Below, in pieces: positions 1 to 8,523 of a stretch of DNA of 55,608 nt. Source of the DNA: Candidatus Hydrogenedentota bacterium (lineage in GTDB: Bacteria > Hydrogenedentota > Hydrogenedentia > Hydrogenedentales > SLHB01). The first letter of the stretch is position 1; each line of letters starts with the position of its first letter. The position numbers and the translations under genes were made by a program. The notes beneath the pieces were generated by a model, which was not told the origin of the DNA, made no database searches, and was given only the letters and a program-made list of their open reading frames with translations. The stretch covers positions 1-55,608 of the forward strand of contig JADLGB010000222.1 of NCBI GenBank assembly GCA_020849535.1, in the 5' to 3' direction.

Positions 1-105
1 AACACCGTCCGGAGGAACAAAACCAGCAAACGCGGGGTAAAGGGAAAACGAAAGCAAGCCGCATGGAACAATGACTACCTCGAGGAACTCCTCATGCAGG
101 TGTGA
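1..105 (+). CDS. C-terminal tail of an unknown protein (5' end outside the window)
   Basis: Frame 1 is open from the first base and ends at TGA 103-105, giving 34 residues. The tail is strongly basic (the stretch KTSKRGVKGKRKQ) and ends in an acidic-hydrophobic piece, YLEELLMQV. No domain can be recognised from so little. A GC-rich hairpin about 25 bases past the stop and a second at 187-206 fit the end of a transcription unit. It could be a chance open frame, since only 105 bases are visible. Confidence 0.45.
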   Translation, partial: NTVRRNKTSKRGVKGKRKQAAWNNDYLEELLMQV

Positions 106-401
106 CTTTTAATGCGATTGCCCTGCCGCATGCCCGCTTGCATCCCGGCGGGCCTTTCGGTATATGCTCTCGGCACGAATTCGACGCCGCCGCATGCACG
201 CGGCGGATGGGAGCATCATTCAGCACGACACGTCGCGAGTCCGCTTCGCCCACGCCGCAACCGGCTTACCAGACACGCCCCCCTGCGTTGGCATGCACTC
301 AGCCGCGTGTGCTCGCCCAGGCTCAAGTGCCGGCGTTCTAGAGGCTTAAGGCTCGGCGATGGAAGCAAACTCGGAAGCTGGACGCAGGAGGCAACTTTTC
401 C
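106..401. other. Intergenic stretch with two GC hairpins
   Basis: No credible gene is seen; the open frames here are short and arginine/proline-rich in the way of chance GC-rich DNA. It holds a hairpin at 132-153 and a second perfect one at 187-206 (CCGCCGC, six-base loop, GCGGCGG). The next gene's ribosome binding site (GGAGG at about 387-391) lies at the right end. I could not place a convincing promoter. Confidence 0.5.
132..156 (+). terminator. Possible intrinsic terminator after the partial gene
   Basis: GCCCGC (132-137) pairs with GCGGGC (148-153) across a 10-base loop and is followed by CTTT. The stem is short and the T-run weak, so this is tentative. Confidence 0.35.
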
Positions 402-1283
402 ATGACACGAAGGATTGTATGGCGGGAGATGGTGTGCGCACTGGGTATAGTAGGCGTGTGCTTTGTCTGCGCGGTGACGGGACTTGCGCAGAATACCGCG
501 CCTCCAGTCCTCGAAGACCTGGAGGGGCGAATCGTTTTCGCGAGCGACCGCTCGGGGCAGTGGCGAATCTGGGAGATCGACGCGAACGGCGAAAATCTCC
601 AGCAGCTCACCCAAGGCGATGAGGAAGTCCACGATGTGGATCCTTCCTTCAGCCCAGATGGAACGAAGATTCTCTACAGCTCGACGCGGGGCGGCTCGAC
701 GGGGATTTGGACCATGCCCGCGGAGGGCGGCGAAGCAACGCGCGTCTGCGACGGGGACCAAGCCGCGTGGGCCCCGGACGGGAACGCGATCGCGTTTCGA
801 CGCGAAAACAAGATTTGGGTTCGCGACCTCGCCGCGGGGACGGAACGCGTGGTGAGTCCCGCGGATTGGCCAACCTGCTCGGGACCGGCGTGGAGTCCGG
901 ATGGCAAGACCATCGCCTTTGCCGCCCGGTGGGACGCCGGGAATGGCATCTACACCATCCCGCGAGATGGCGGCGAGCCGGTAAAGGTGTACGACAAGAA
1001 AGGCGCTTGTGAACCGTGTTACACGCCCGACGGCAAGCAGTTGATCTACGAAACGGAGACCAACATTTGCAGCGTCATGCCGGACGGCACGAAGAACCGG
1101 ATGGTCACGTTTCAGGCAGGCGTCCAGCGGTACGCGCGTGTCAGCCCGAATGGGAAGCATATTGTCTATTGCCAAGGTATTTCCGAGCGTGGCCCCTGGG
1201 AGTTATACGTGGTGAGCATTGCGGGCGGGTACCCCGTGCGGCTCACCGAGGGCGGCTCGGACATGAATCCAGACTGGAAATAG
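402..1283 (+). CDS. Exported TolB-like beta-propeller (PD40 repeat) protein
   Basis: This is a 293-residue exported protein. Residues about 8-29 form a signal peptide with a likely cut after GLAQ. The rest is a series of WD40-like PD40 blades: FASDRSGQWRIWEIDANG, PSFSPDGTKILY, AWAPDGNAIAF, AWSPDGKTIAF, CYTPDGKQLIY, RVSPNGKHIVY. The pattern S-P-D-G-K followed by beta strands is that of the TolB C-terminal propeller. There is no TolB N-terminal domain, so it is a stand-alone propeller, probably periplasmic and used for protein or ligand binding. The start ATG has GGAGG about 10 bases upstream. It heads a run of four same-strand genes (402-6804) with gaps of 15-65 bases, all with export signals, which suggests one operon. 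Confidence 0.85.
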   Translation: MTRRIVWREMVCALGIVGVCFVCAVTGLAQNTAPPVLEDLEGRIVFASDRSGQWRIWEIDANGENLQQLTQGDEEVHDVDPSFSPDGTKILYSSTRGGSTGIWTMPAEGGEATRVCDGDQAAWAPDGNAIAFRRENKIWVRDLAAGTERVVSPADWPTCSGPAWSPDGKTIAFAARWDAGNGIYTIPRDGGEPVKVYDKKGACEPCYTPDGKQLIYETETNICSVMPDGTKNRMVTFQAGVQRYARVSPNGKHIVYCQGISERGPWELYVVSIAGGYPVRLTEGGSDMNPDWK

Positions 1284-1298
1284 GTTGAGGCGTTGGGG

Positions 1299-3068
1299 GT
1301 GGACGTGATCAAACCGGCCGCGTTGTTGACTGCGAGTCTGTTGCTCCTGATCGGGCCGGGTGCGATGGCGCAAACTCCCGTGCCGGACGTAAACGAGACC
1401 ATTGCCGCGTCCGGCGCCTTGTTTACCTATCTCCTGGACACCGGCACCCCTTCCCCCACCTCCTATACCTCCGAGTCGATTCGTGAAAAGACGGGCTGGA
1501 CACTCGTCGCCGAGGACGACACCGCACATCAATTCCAAGGGGACGCAATCCTGTTGAATGACTCCGTGGCCGTTGTGCTGCGCAAAGGCTCTTCCGGAGC
1601 CGACATCTACGCGAAGGCCGCCGACACGTATGCGCCACGCGCACACCTCGAAGCTGTCGATGCGAAGGGGCAGCCTTCTGGCACAATCTTGGAGTTGCGC
1701 GTCGAAGAGAATTCGCCCGCGTCGGTGATGGTAGCCTGCGGCTTCGGCAGCGGACCAAACGCGGTCTCGACCCTCGCTTTCCGCATCTCCACTGGGCAGA
1801 TCGTGGTCGAAGTGCAGCCGCGCCAAGGCGCCGCCGCTTTGGGCGTCCGGCTGGACAGCGAGTTTCTGGTCATCCCGGACTTTTTCGCGGATGACTTGGT
1901 CTATACCCCCGACGACCTGATGACACTGCGGTCCGGCCTGCCAGCCGAGAACTTCCTGATGCTGTTGGCATCCGGCGGTGACGCGATCGCGACGTGCGTT
2001 TGGCCTTCGCGTGAGCAACACGCCGTCGCGATACGCACAGAAGCCAAGCCCGTCCGCATCGTTGGGGCCGACATTTCATTTGAGCGTAATGCTTCTGTGT
2101 GGGTCGCGTTTCACGAGGCCAAGGCACTATGGCACCGACAGCCACTTCCAGCCAGTGCGGAGGCACAACCCCAAGCGCTGGCGTGGACTCCCCCCTTCCC
2201 CGCACGCTGGCGAGCGGACTTCCGGACGGATTCGGAAGCAGCGCTGTCGCAGAGTTTTGTCGAGAACTCCCCCGGCTCCGATCCTGATGCCGGCGTCCAA
2301 GCTGCCGCCCAATCCTGCTGGTTCGCGGAGGGCCAGGCACACGTGCGTCCCCTGGATACCTTGAAGGCTCCAGCGGAAGTGATCGTGTATCCAATCGACC
2401 GTACGCAGGGAACCCCGCTGAACGTGTTCTGCCTCGTGGACATCATGCGCGGCACGCTGGGCTTCGGCGCCTGCCAGTACGTTCTGGACTTGGAAGGTTT
2501 GGACGCGCAGAGTAGCCCCACTCCTGCGCTGGTCATGGAGTGGATCGAGAAACAAGTGAAGGCCGGGCGTGCCGCCAAGTCCCAGGACAAGATCGCGCAG
2601 CGGCTCGAACAGATGTGCGGGCATGTCGAGCACGCGGACAAGAGGATTCGTGCCTACCAGGAGTTCGCCCGCGCCATCGCGCAGGAAACGGGCACGAGAA
2701 GTGATTCATCATCGGACGCGACGTCGGTTGCTCGGATCGGGGTGATCGCGCAAGAACTGTTGGATGAAGTCAATGCGTACACGCAACGCGGCAGCGCGCC
2801 GGATCTGGCCCGGAAAGAGATGGAATCCGTGATGCAGGCATTGGGGTCTCCGCAACCGGCGGATGCGCTGGCGCCCGTCAGCAAGCGGCTGCACCTTCTC
2901 GGAGAGGCGCAAGACCGCGCGCTGTCCAAAGGGCGCATGGCCGTGCGCCGAATCGATCAGCACGCGCTCGATCTGCTGAACGAGGATGCGAAGTTTTCCG
3001 CATTTGCCCAGACAGCGCATGAGCGGGCATCGAGACTTCTTCGCGAACCCCCCGAACGCTCGGAGTGA
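1299..3068 (+). CDS. Secreted protein of an unrecognised family, single-module paralogue
   Basis: About 589 residues with an N-terminal signal peptide (PAALLTASLLLLIGPGAMAQ). I recognise no named domain. A beta-rich module covers roughly residues 35-275 and contains EDDTAHQFQGDAILLND, IPDFFADDLVY and LPAENFLMLL. It is followed by a segment with VIVYPIDR and GFGACQYVLDLEGL, and a helical C-terminal third. The same module occurs twice in the next gene, so the two are paralogues. No ATG start fits. TTG 1293, GTG 1299 and GTG 1305 are in frame; I chose GTG 1299 because GAGG (1287-1290) lies eight bases upstream. Any of the three leaves the signal peptide intact. Function unknown; extracytoplasmic location is likely. 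Confidence 0.8.
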   Translation: MDVIKPAALLTASLLLLIGPGAMAQTPVPDVNETIAASGALFTYLLDTGTPSPTSYTSESIREKTGWTLVAEDDTAHQFQGDAILLNDSVAVVLRKGSSGADIYAKAADTYAPRAHLEAVDAKGQPSGTILELRVEENSPASVMVACGFGSGPNAVSTLAFRISTGQIVVEVQPRQGAAALGVRLDSEFLVIPDFFADDLVYTPDDLMTLRSGLPAENFLMLLASGGDAIATCVWPSREQHAVAIRTEAKPVRIVGADISFERNASVWVAFHEAKALWHRQPLPASAEAQPQALAWTPPFPARWRADFRTDSEAALSQSFVENSPGSDPDAGVQAAAQSCWFAEGQAHVRPLDTLKAPAEVIVYPIDRTQGTPLNVFCLVDIMRGTLGFGACQYVLDLEGLDAQSSPTPALVMEWIEKQVKAGRAAKSQDKIAQRLEQMCGHVEHADKRIRAYQEFARAIAQETGTRSDSSSDATSVARIGVIAQELLDEVNAYTQRGSAPDLARKEMESVMQALGSPQPADALAPVSKRLHLLGEAQDRALSKGRMAVRRIDQHALDLLNEDAKFSAFAQTAHERASRLLREPPERSE

Positions 3069-3133
3069 AGTTGACTTGGGTGGCCCGCGCATGCGCCGGG
3101 CCTGGAACAGACTACGAGGATTGGAGTAGTGCC

Positions 3134-5869
3134 ATGAGGTTTTTTCGCAGTTTGCCTGTAGTGTTGCTCCCGCTGGTGACCACGATGCTCGCGGTCTTCC
3201 CGGTGCGTGCACAAGGAACCGCGGGAGAGGTCCGTGTATACGACACCGTGACCGGGTCCTTCGCACCTCTGACAGCGGTCGCAATGTCTTCCCCGTCCCG
3301 GTGGAAGGCCGTCGACACGGCCGCGGGACCGCATGCGTTCGCGGGAGACGCGGTCATCATGACTGACAAGATCGCGACCGTCTTTCGGAAAAACAGCGCG
3401 GGCGCGGAGGCTTATGCGCGAACCGCCACGGGCTGGGTCCGATACGCGAGCCTCATTCCCAAAGGCGAACAGATCGCGAAAAGTGTCGATACCCTGACCG
3501 CCTTGAAGTCGGGCAAGGATGAAGCGGTGCTCGAGGCCGTATACAAGACGGGCGGCACGGAAGCACTCTCGGTGCGCTTTCAAATGCGCAGTGCAAGCGG
3601 ATCACTCGAGGTCTTGCCTTTGAAGAACGCCAGCCACCTGCTGCTGGAGGCAAGCGCGCGATACGCCGTCTTGCCCAGCACAACCGGTGCGGGGCTACTC
3701 GTGGACCCCATGTCGATCAAGACTCCGGAGACCCGAGTGAGCGGCGAGCGTTGGATCCTTCACATGATCGAGCAAGGCGACGCCATCGTGCTGTGCGAGT
3801 GGGGCGGCGAGGAAACCGGAGTTACCGCGAAGGTAGGCGGGCCCGAAGACGCGCGAGTCATTCTGTCCAGCGAGATTCCACTGCCTAAGGAAGGCGTGCG
3901 TGCCTCAGGACTCCTGCTAAAAGGCGCCTGGAGAGAGAAACAGGTCGCAGGCGCCGCCGGTGTCCAGCAAACCCACGTGTTGTGGAGGTGGCCTGAACCC
4001 GCGCCCTGGGCGGAGGCTTCCGCGGACGCACAAGCCCCCGGCGCGGCGGCACGCACCAAGCTCGCGGAGTTCGAAGCCCAGGCGGATGCCGTGGCCGGTG
4101 GCGGCACGGTGCCCTTCGCTGTACTGCTAGACTCAGGCGCTGTTTCCGATGCCCCGCTCAGCAGCGAGGCGATGGCGGGGTTCCGAAAGTGGACAAAAGT
4201 GGAAGCCGATGACACGGCCCACACGTTCGCGGGGGACGCCGTCGTCATGAACGACAAGATCGCGGTGGCGGTGCGCAAGAACGGAACCGGCGCGGAATTG
4301 TATTCGCGGGAGGGGAACACCTTCCGTCCGCAAGCCACGGTATCCCCGAGCACGAATGGAGCGGTTCAGAAACTGGCTTCCCTGAAGATTGAAAGCAACG
4401 CGGACGACGCGGTCATCTTGAATGCCGCATACGCGACCGCCGACGGAGGCACGGCGGGGATTCGGTACGAAGTGAATATGGGCCAGGTGTTCTTGAAAAC
4501 ACAGCCAATGGACGGAACTGCGAAGGCCGTTGTCAAGGCGCCCAGCCGTTACGCGGTGCTCCCGGACTTCTTCGCGGACGACATCATTATCGATGCACGC
4601 GGCTTGCCTTCGGACCACGCGGAACTGCCTAGCGAGAACTTCCTGCTGCATATGACCGACGGCGGCAACGCAATCGTTATCACGGTGTGGGACAACCGCG
4701 AGCAGGAAGTTGGCGTGGCCGTGTCCGGCACGGGCAACCAACGCCAGATCGCCGCGACCGAAGTCGCATACGGCGAGAAGGGCGCGGTATGGGTGGCGAT
4801 CCTCGCGGGTCAGGGCGTCTGGCATGAACGCGAGATCGGCCTCGATGAGAAGGACCGCATCCTTCCCCTGAATTGGCGCACGCCCTACCCGGCCATTTGG
4901 CGCGTAGACTTCACGCGCTCCGATAGACTGACCGATAGTTGGGAAATGCTCTCCGAAACGGGCCCGGGGAAGTTCAAGAAGCACGGGTTATTCACCGAGA
5001 GCGAAGACTCCTGGACCATTCAGGATTGGTGGGGCAGCGGCGCACGCACACGCATCGCTTCGGGTTTGGGCAGGTTCCAGTACCCGTGCTGGGTAGACCT
5101 GAATGGACAAGGCTTCCTGCAGCCGCTCAAGGAGGGCATCGAGTTTAAGGGCCCGGCCGTTCTTTACCCCATTAACCGGCTCGCCGCGACGCCGCTCGAG
5201 AAACACACGCTCGTGGATGTCGTGCGCGCGACCTTGGGCGTGGGGCCGTGCCAGTACATTCTCGATCTGGAAGGCCAGCAGGAGCAGGCAGCCGGATGGC
5301 CCACGTGCACCGTACAGGACGTGTTGGACGAAATCTACGAGAAGAATCAGCAGGCCGCGCAGCGTGAAGAAGTCAAGCAGGCATTGAAGAATGTCGTCGA
5401 TTTCATCACGATGATCCGCCACCGCATCGACGCGTACGAAAAGTTCGGCAAGGATATGCAGGCCTACCTGTCGGACGCGCAGACCAAGGACGCCGCGCAC
5501 GCCGCATTCTTTGGCGAGATGTTGGAGATTGTCAAAGAGATTGACGCCCACATCGCGGCCAGCAAAGACAAGATCAAGTCCATTGAAGTCGCACAGAAGC
5601 TGGCGGACGATTTCCGCGCCCAAGTGTTGAATGACGACAGTTCTGGGGCCGTAGAGAAGTGCAAGAGTTTCACGAGCCAATGGGTGGAAATCGGTGGCGC
5701 ACAGGATGAATTAGTGGCAGAATGCCGTAAGGTCGTCAAGGTGCTCCGGCAGCGCGCCGGCATGGCGTTGGCCCAAGACGAAAGCCTCGGCACGGCCGTC
5801 GGCCACATTCGCGAGCAGACCCAGAACATGCTGCGAGCCCCCGTGAACTACGAGGCCGCACGTCACTGA
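3134..5869 (+). CDS. Secreted protein of the same unrecognised family, with the module duplicated
   Basis: 911 residues. I start at ATG 3134, which has GGAG seven bases upstream and begins a clear signal peptide (MRFFRSLPVVLLPLVTTMLA, cut near VRAQ); an in-frame TTG at 3065 would bury that signal. The beta-rich module appears twice: copy 1 near residues 30-290 (AGPHAFAGDAVIMTDKIATV) and copy 2 near 325-610 (ADDTAHTFAGDAVVMNDKIA, LPDFFADDIII, LPSENFLLHM). Copy 2 and the following segment (AVLYPINR, VGPCQYILDLEG) match the whole preceding gene, and the C-terminal 200 residues are helical and charged. Copy 1 lacks the FFADD core. This looks like tandem duplication plus internal duplication within one operon. 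Biochemical role unknown. Confidence 0.82.
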   Translation: MRFFRSLPVVLLPLVTTMLAVFPVRAQGTAGEVRVYDTVTGSFAPLTAVAMSSPSRWKAVDTAAGPHAFAGDAVIMTDKIATVFRKNSAGAEAYARTATGWVRYASLIPKGEQIAKSVDTLTALKSGKDEAVLEAVYKTGGTEALSVRFQMRSASGSLEVLPLKNASHLLLEASARYAVLPSTTGAGLLVDPMSIKTPETRVSGERWILHMIEQGDAIVLCEWGGEETGVTAKVGGPEDARVILSSEIPLPKEGVRASGLLLKGAWREKQVAGAAGVQQTHVLWRWPEPAPWAEASADAQAPGAAARTKLAEFEAQADAVAGGGTVPFAVLLDSGAVSDAPLSSEAMAGFRKWTKVEADDTAHTFAGDAVVMNDKIAVAVRKNGTGAELYSREGNTFRPQATVSPSTNGAVQKLASLKIESNADDAVILNAAYATADGGTAGIRYEVNMGQVFLKTQPMDGTAKAVVKAPSRYAVLPDFFADDIIIDARGLPSDHAELPSENFLLHMTDGGNAIVITVWDNREQEVGVAVSGTGNQRQIAATEVAYGEKGAVWVAILAGQGVWHEREIGLDEKDRILPLNWRTPYPAIWRVDFTRSDRLTDSWEMLSETGPGKFKKHGLFTESEDSWTIQDWWGSGARTRIASGLGRFQYPCWVDLNGQGFLQPLKEGIEFKGPAVLYPINRLAATPLEKHTLVDVVRATLGVGPCQYILDLEGQQEQAAGWPTCTVQDVLDEIYEKNQQAAQREEVKQALKNVVDFITMIRHRIDAYEKFGKDMQAYLSDAQTKDAAHAAFFGEMLEIVKEIDAHIAASKDKIKSIEVAQKLADDFRAQVLNDDSSGAVEKCKSFTSQWVEIGGAQDELVAECRKVVKVLRQRAGMALAQDESLGTAVGHIREQTQNMLRAPVNYEAARH

Positions 5870-5901
5870 TACGGCATCTGGAAAGGGCGGATACTTCAAT
5901 C

Positions 5902-6804
5902 ATGAGCGTGAGGAATTCTCTTGTTCTGATGGTAGCGGCTTCGCTGTGCGCATGTGGCGGCTCAGGGTCCTCGGCTCCGGCGCCGCAGGAAGGCGGACCG
6001 AAAACAGAGGCGACCGCGAAGTCCTCTGCCGAAGTGGAGCGCATCACCACGAAGACCGGCGTGGACATGGTCCGAATCCCCGCCGGTGCGTTTCGCATGG
6101 GCTCGGACAACGGCGGCGACGACGAGCAGCCTGTCCATGAAGTGAAGGTCGGCGCGTTTCTCATGGATGTCTACGAGGTCACGCAGAAGGACTTCGAGGC
6201 CCTCATGGGACAGAATCCCGCGAAGTTCAAGGATCCCACGCACCCGGTGGAGCAGTTGGGATGGTTCAGCGCGATCAAGTACTGCAATACGCGGTCCATG
6301 CGCGAGGGGCTGACGCCGTGTTACGACCTCGATACGGCCGCGTGCAATCTCGCCGCGGATGGCTATCGACTTCCCACAGAAGCGGAGTGGGAATACGCGT
6401 GCCGGGCGGGAAGCGATACGGCCTATTCGTTCGGCGATGAGGAACGGCAGCTTGGCTCCCGCGCCTGGTTCGATGAAAATGCCGAGGCATCCACAAAACC
6501 CGTCGGTCAGAAGACCCCCAATGCGTGGGGCCTTTACGATATGCACGGAAACGTGTGGGAATGGTGCACGGACGTCTACAGCGAGAACGCCTACGAGACA
6601 ACGAGCGGGCCCGATCCTTGCAACCAGACCGAGGGCGAAGGCCGCGTATTGCGTGGTGGCGGCTGGGACAGTCCAGCCGAGCTTTGCCGTTCCGCCACAC
6701 GGTATAGTGAGGAGCCCGGGCTCGCCGACGTGTGCTTTGGGTACGAGGAATACGGGTTCCGCTGCGTGCGGCGCGAGAAAGCGACGGAGGCAGTTGCACA
6801 GTAG
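5902..6804 (+). CDS. SUMF1/FGE-family lipoprotein lacking one catalytic cysteine
   Basis: 300 residues. The N-terminus has a lipoprotein-like signal (MVAASLCAC, lipid Cys about 18) followed by a Ser/Gly/Ala/Pro-rich linker. Residues 56-292 are a formylglycine-generating-enzyme-type domain: RIPAGAFRMGSDNGGDDEQP, GYRLPTEAEWEYACRAG, WGLYDMHGNVWEWCTDVY, RVLRGGGWDSPAELCRSATR, YGFRCVR. True FGE needs two active-site cysteines five residues apart. Here the second position is C262 but the first is S257, so oxidation of a sulfatase cysteine is unlikely. The family has many non-FGE members with structural or other roles. Being last in the exported-protein operon, it may form a surface or periplasmic assembly with the two paralogues upstream; that is inference. 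Confidence 0.88.
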   Translation: MSVRNSLVLMVAASLCACGGSGSSAPAPQEGGPKTEATAKSSAEVERITTKTGVDMVRIPAGAFRMGSDNGGDDEQPVHEVKVGAFLMDVYEVTQKDFEALMGQNPAKFKDPTHPVEQLGWFSAIKYCNTRSMREGLTPCYDLDTAACNLAADGYRLPTEAEWEYACRAGSDTAYSFGDEERQLGSRAWFDENAEASTKPVGQKTPNAWGLYDMHGNVWEWCTDVYSENAYETTSGPDPCNQTEGEGRVLRGGGWDSPAELCRSATRYSEEPGLADVCFGYEEYGFRCVRREKATEAVAQ

Positions 6805-6861
6805 TTGGCAGACTTCGACCCAGGAAGAGTTGAGCCGACGGATGGCAGATTTTGATACCGG

Positions 6862-6897
6862 ACGTGTGACACAGGCGAGGGCGCCTGTGTCACACGT
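6862..6897. repeat. REP-like perfect palindrome, copy 1
   Basis: ACGTGTGACACAGGCG (6862-6877) is the exact reverse complement of 6882-6897, separated by the four-base loop AGGG. This 16-bp stem is a strong cruciform or RNA hairpin. It may act as a terminator for the operon ending at 6804 or be a dispersed palindromic element. Confidence 0.8.
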
Positions 6898-6990
6898 GCT
6901 CGCCATGCCTGGTAGAGTTCATCCTGTGTTGCGCTACTTGGTTTGCACTCAAGCCACAAGCGTCTCGGACAAACGAGGAAAAGGAATAGG

Positions 6991-7018
6991 ACGTGTGGCA
7001 CAGGCGCCCTCGCCTGTG
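6991..7018. repeat. REP-like palindrome, copy 2, inverted and truncated
   Basis: The left arm ACGTGTGGCACAGGCG (6991-7006) differs from copy 1 by one base. The loop is CCCT, the reverse complement of copy 1's AGGG, so this copy lies in the opposite orientation. The right arm matches only for CGCCTGTG (7011-7018) and then diverges. An inverted pair of this kind resembles the paired units of bacterial interspersed mosaic elements. Confidence 0.7.
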
Positions 7019-7144
7019 TCTTGGCTCGGGATCGCTTGAACGCTTCCGCGCCGTTTCTCCGGGAGCCGCGCGCACACAGTGAAAGCTCCGCAAGGGCATT
7101 GAGGGCTGAAAGTGTATTGTGTAGCATAGATACTGGGGTTTGGT

Positions 7145-8521
7145 TTGCTCTTTCACACCTGGACATTTGCGGTCTTCTTTCTCGTGGCGTATCCGGTGCA
7201 TCTGGCGCTGCGCCACACGCGTTTTCGCAGCCATTGGCTCCTCCTCGTATCGTACGTGTTTTACGGTGCGTGGAATCCGCTCTATCTTCTGCTCATCGTC
7301 TACTCCACCTGGCTCGACTATGCCTGCGTGAACCGCATGGCGAAAAGTCCGCGCAAGAAGTTCTGGCTCGGCGTGAGCATCGTGAACAACCTTGGATTGC
7401 TCGGCTTCTACAAGTACGCGGGCTTCGTTACGGATAACCTCAACGCATTGCTTGCGGGCCTGGGCTCAAGTTTTCACTTGCCCGCACCGGACGTGCTGCT
7501 CCCGGTTGGAATTTCGTTCTATACGTTTCAATCCATGAGTTACACGATTGACTTCTACCGGGGCCACATCGAACGCGAGCCCAGCTTCATCCGTTTCGCG
7601 GCGTTCGTGTCTCTCTTCCCCCAACTGGTGGCCGGACCGATCGAGCGCGCATCCAATCTCCTGCCCCAACTGCAACGCAACACGCCCATCACGCGGCAGG
7701 CCATCGCGGAAGGCATGTCGCTGTTCGTCGTGGGGCTGTTCAAGAAAGTGGCCATCGCGGATTACCTCGCCGTGTACGTGGACAAGGTGTACAGCGACCC
7801 GGGGCAGCACCACTCCCCCGCGCTCATCCTGGCCACCTTTGCGTTCGGCTGGCAGATCTTCTGCGACTTCAGCGGCTACACCGATATGGCCCGCGGCATC
7901 GGCCGGATGATGGGTTTCCGGTTCATGCTTAACTTCAACAATCCCTACCTCGCGACCGGACTCGGCGACTTCTGGGCACGGTGGCACATCAGCCTGTCCA
8001 CGTGGTTCCGCGACTATGTGTACATCCCCCTGGGTGGCAACCGCAAAGGCACATGGGGCACATACCAGAACATGTTTATCACCATGGTGATCTCGGGCTT
8101 TTGGCACGGGGCGGCGTGGACCTTTCTCGTGTGGGGCTTGTTGCATGCCCTGGGGCGTGTGGGCACCCGCGAACTGGAGCGAACCGCCGTGTACCGGGAG
8201 CGCGTGCCGAAGCTCGTCAAACAGCTCATGGTGTTCACATTCGTGACGTTCACCTGGATCTTCTTCCGGGCGGAAGACATGCCCCAAGCCTGGACGATAA
8301 TCTCGCGCATCTTCACATCGGGATGGGCCGATCCGCAGTTCCCGTTGCTGGCCCTGGGTCTCGTTTTGGCCCTGTGGGCGTATCAGTACATGATTGAGTC
8401 GCGCGCCAAGGTGGTCTTCGACAATCCCGCGGTGCGCGTGGCGGGGATCGTCGCCATGGTGGCGTATGTGGCGGTGTTTTCGGCGGCCAGCGATCAGGCC
8501 TTTATCTACTTCCAGTTCTAG
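7145..8521 (+). CDS. MBOAT-family membrane O-acyltransferase (AlgI-like)
   Basis: 458 residues with many membrane segments. It begins MLFHTWTFAVFFLVAYPV, the usual opening of AlgI-type proteins, so I take TTG 7145 as the start; GGGG lies about six bases upstream. Conserved family sequences are GISFYTFQSMSYTIDFYRG (122-140), FPQLVAGPIERA, WQIFCDFSGYTDMARGI, FNNPYLATGLGDFWARWHIS and SGFWHGAAWTFLVWG. The catalytic histidine is expected at H321 (GFWHG), with a second conserved histidine at H281 (RWHIS). Proteins of this type transfer acyl groups across the membrane to alginate, cellulose, teichoic acid or other surface polymers. Two bases separate it from the next gene, an SGNH-like protein, matching the usual AlgI/AlgJ-X or DltB/DltD pairing. 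Confidence 0.92.
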   Translation: MLFHTWTFAVFFLVAYPVHLALRHTRFRSHWLLLVSYVFYGAWNPLYLLLIVYSTWLDYACVNRMAKSPRKKFWLGVSIVNNLGLLGFYKYAGFVTDNLNALLAGLGSSFHLPAPDVLLPVGISFYTFQSMSYTIDFYRGHIEREPSFIRFAAFVSLFPQLVAGPIERASNLLPQLQRNTPITRQAIAEGMSLFVVGLFKKVAIADYLAVYVDKVYSDPGQHHSPALILATFAFGWQIFCDFSGYTDMARGIGRMMGFRFMLNFNNPYLATGLGDFWARWHISLSTWFRDYVYIPLGGNRKGTWGTYQNMFITMVISGFWHGAAWTFLVWGLLHALGRVGTRELERTAVYRERVPKLVKQLMVFTFVTFTWIFFRAEDMPQAWTIISRIFTSGWADPQFPLLALGLVLALWAYQYMIESRAKVVFDNPAVRVAGIVAMVAYVAVFSAASDQAFIYFQF

Positions 8522-8523
8522 GA

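Larger units (their letters stand above)
6805..7144. other. Intergenic stretch with two palindromic REP-like elements
   Basis: 340 bases between the SUMF1 lipoprotein and the MBOAT gene. Frames that run across it come from the repeats and look non-coding. It contains one complete and one damaged copy of the same palindrome in opposite orientation (listed separately). No strong promoter for the MBOAT gene was identified. Confidence 0.6.

Noticed and set aside
6805..7039. Short frames reading through the palindromes after the SUMF1 gene
   Set aside because: Their sequence is set by the palindromic repeats, and they lack ribosome binding sites and conserved content.
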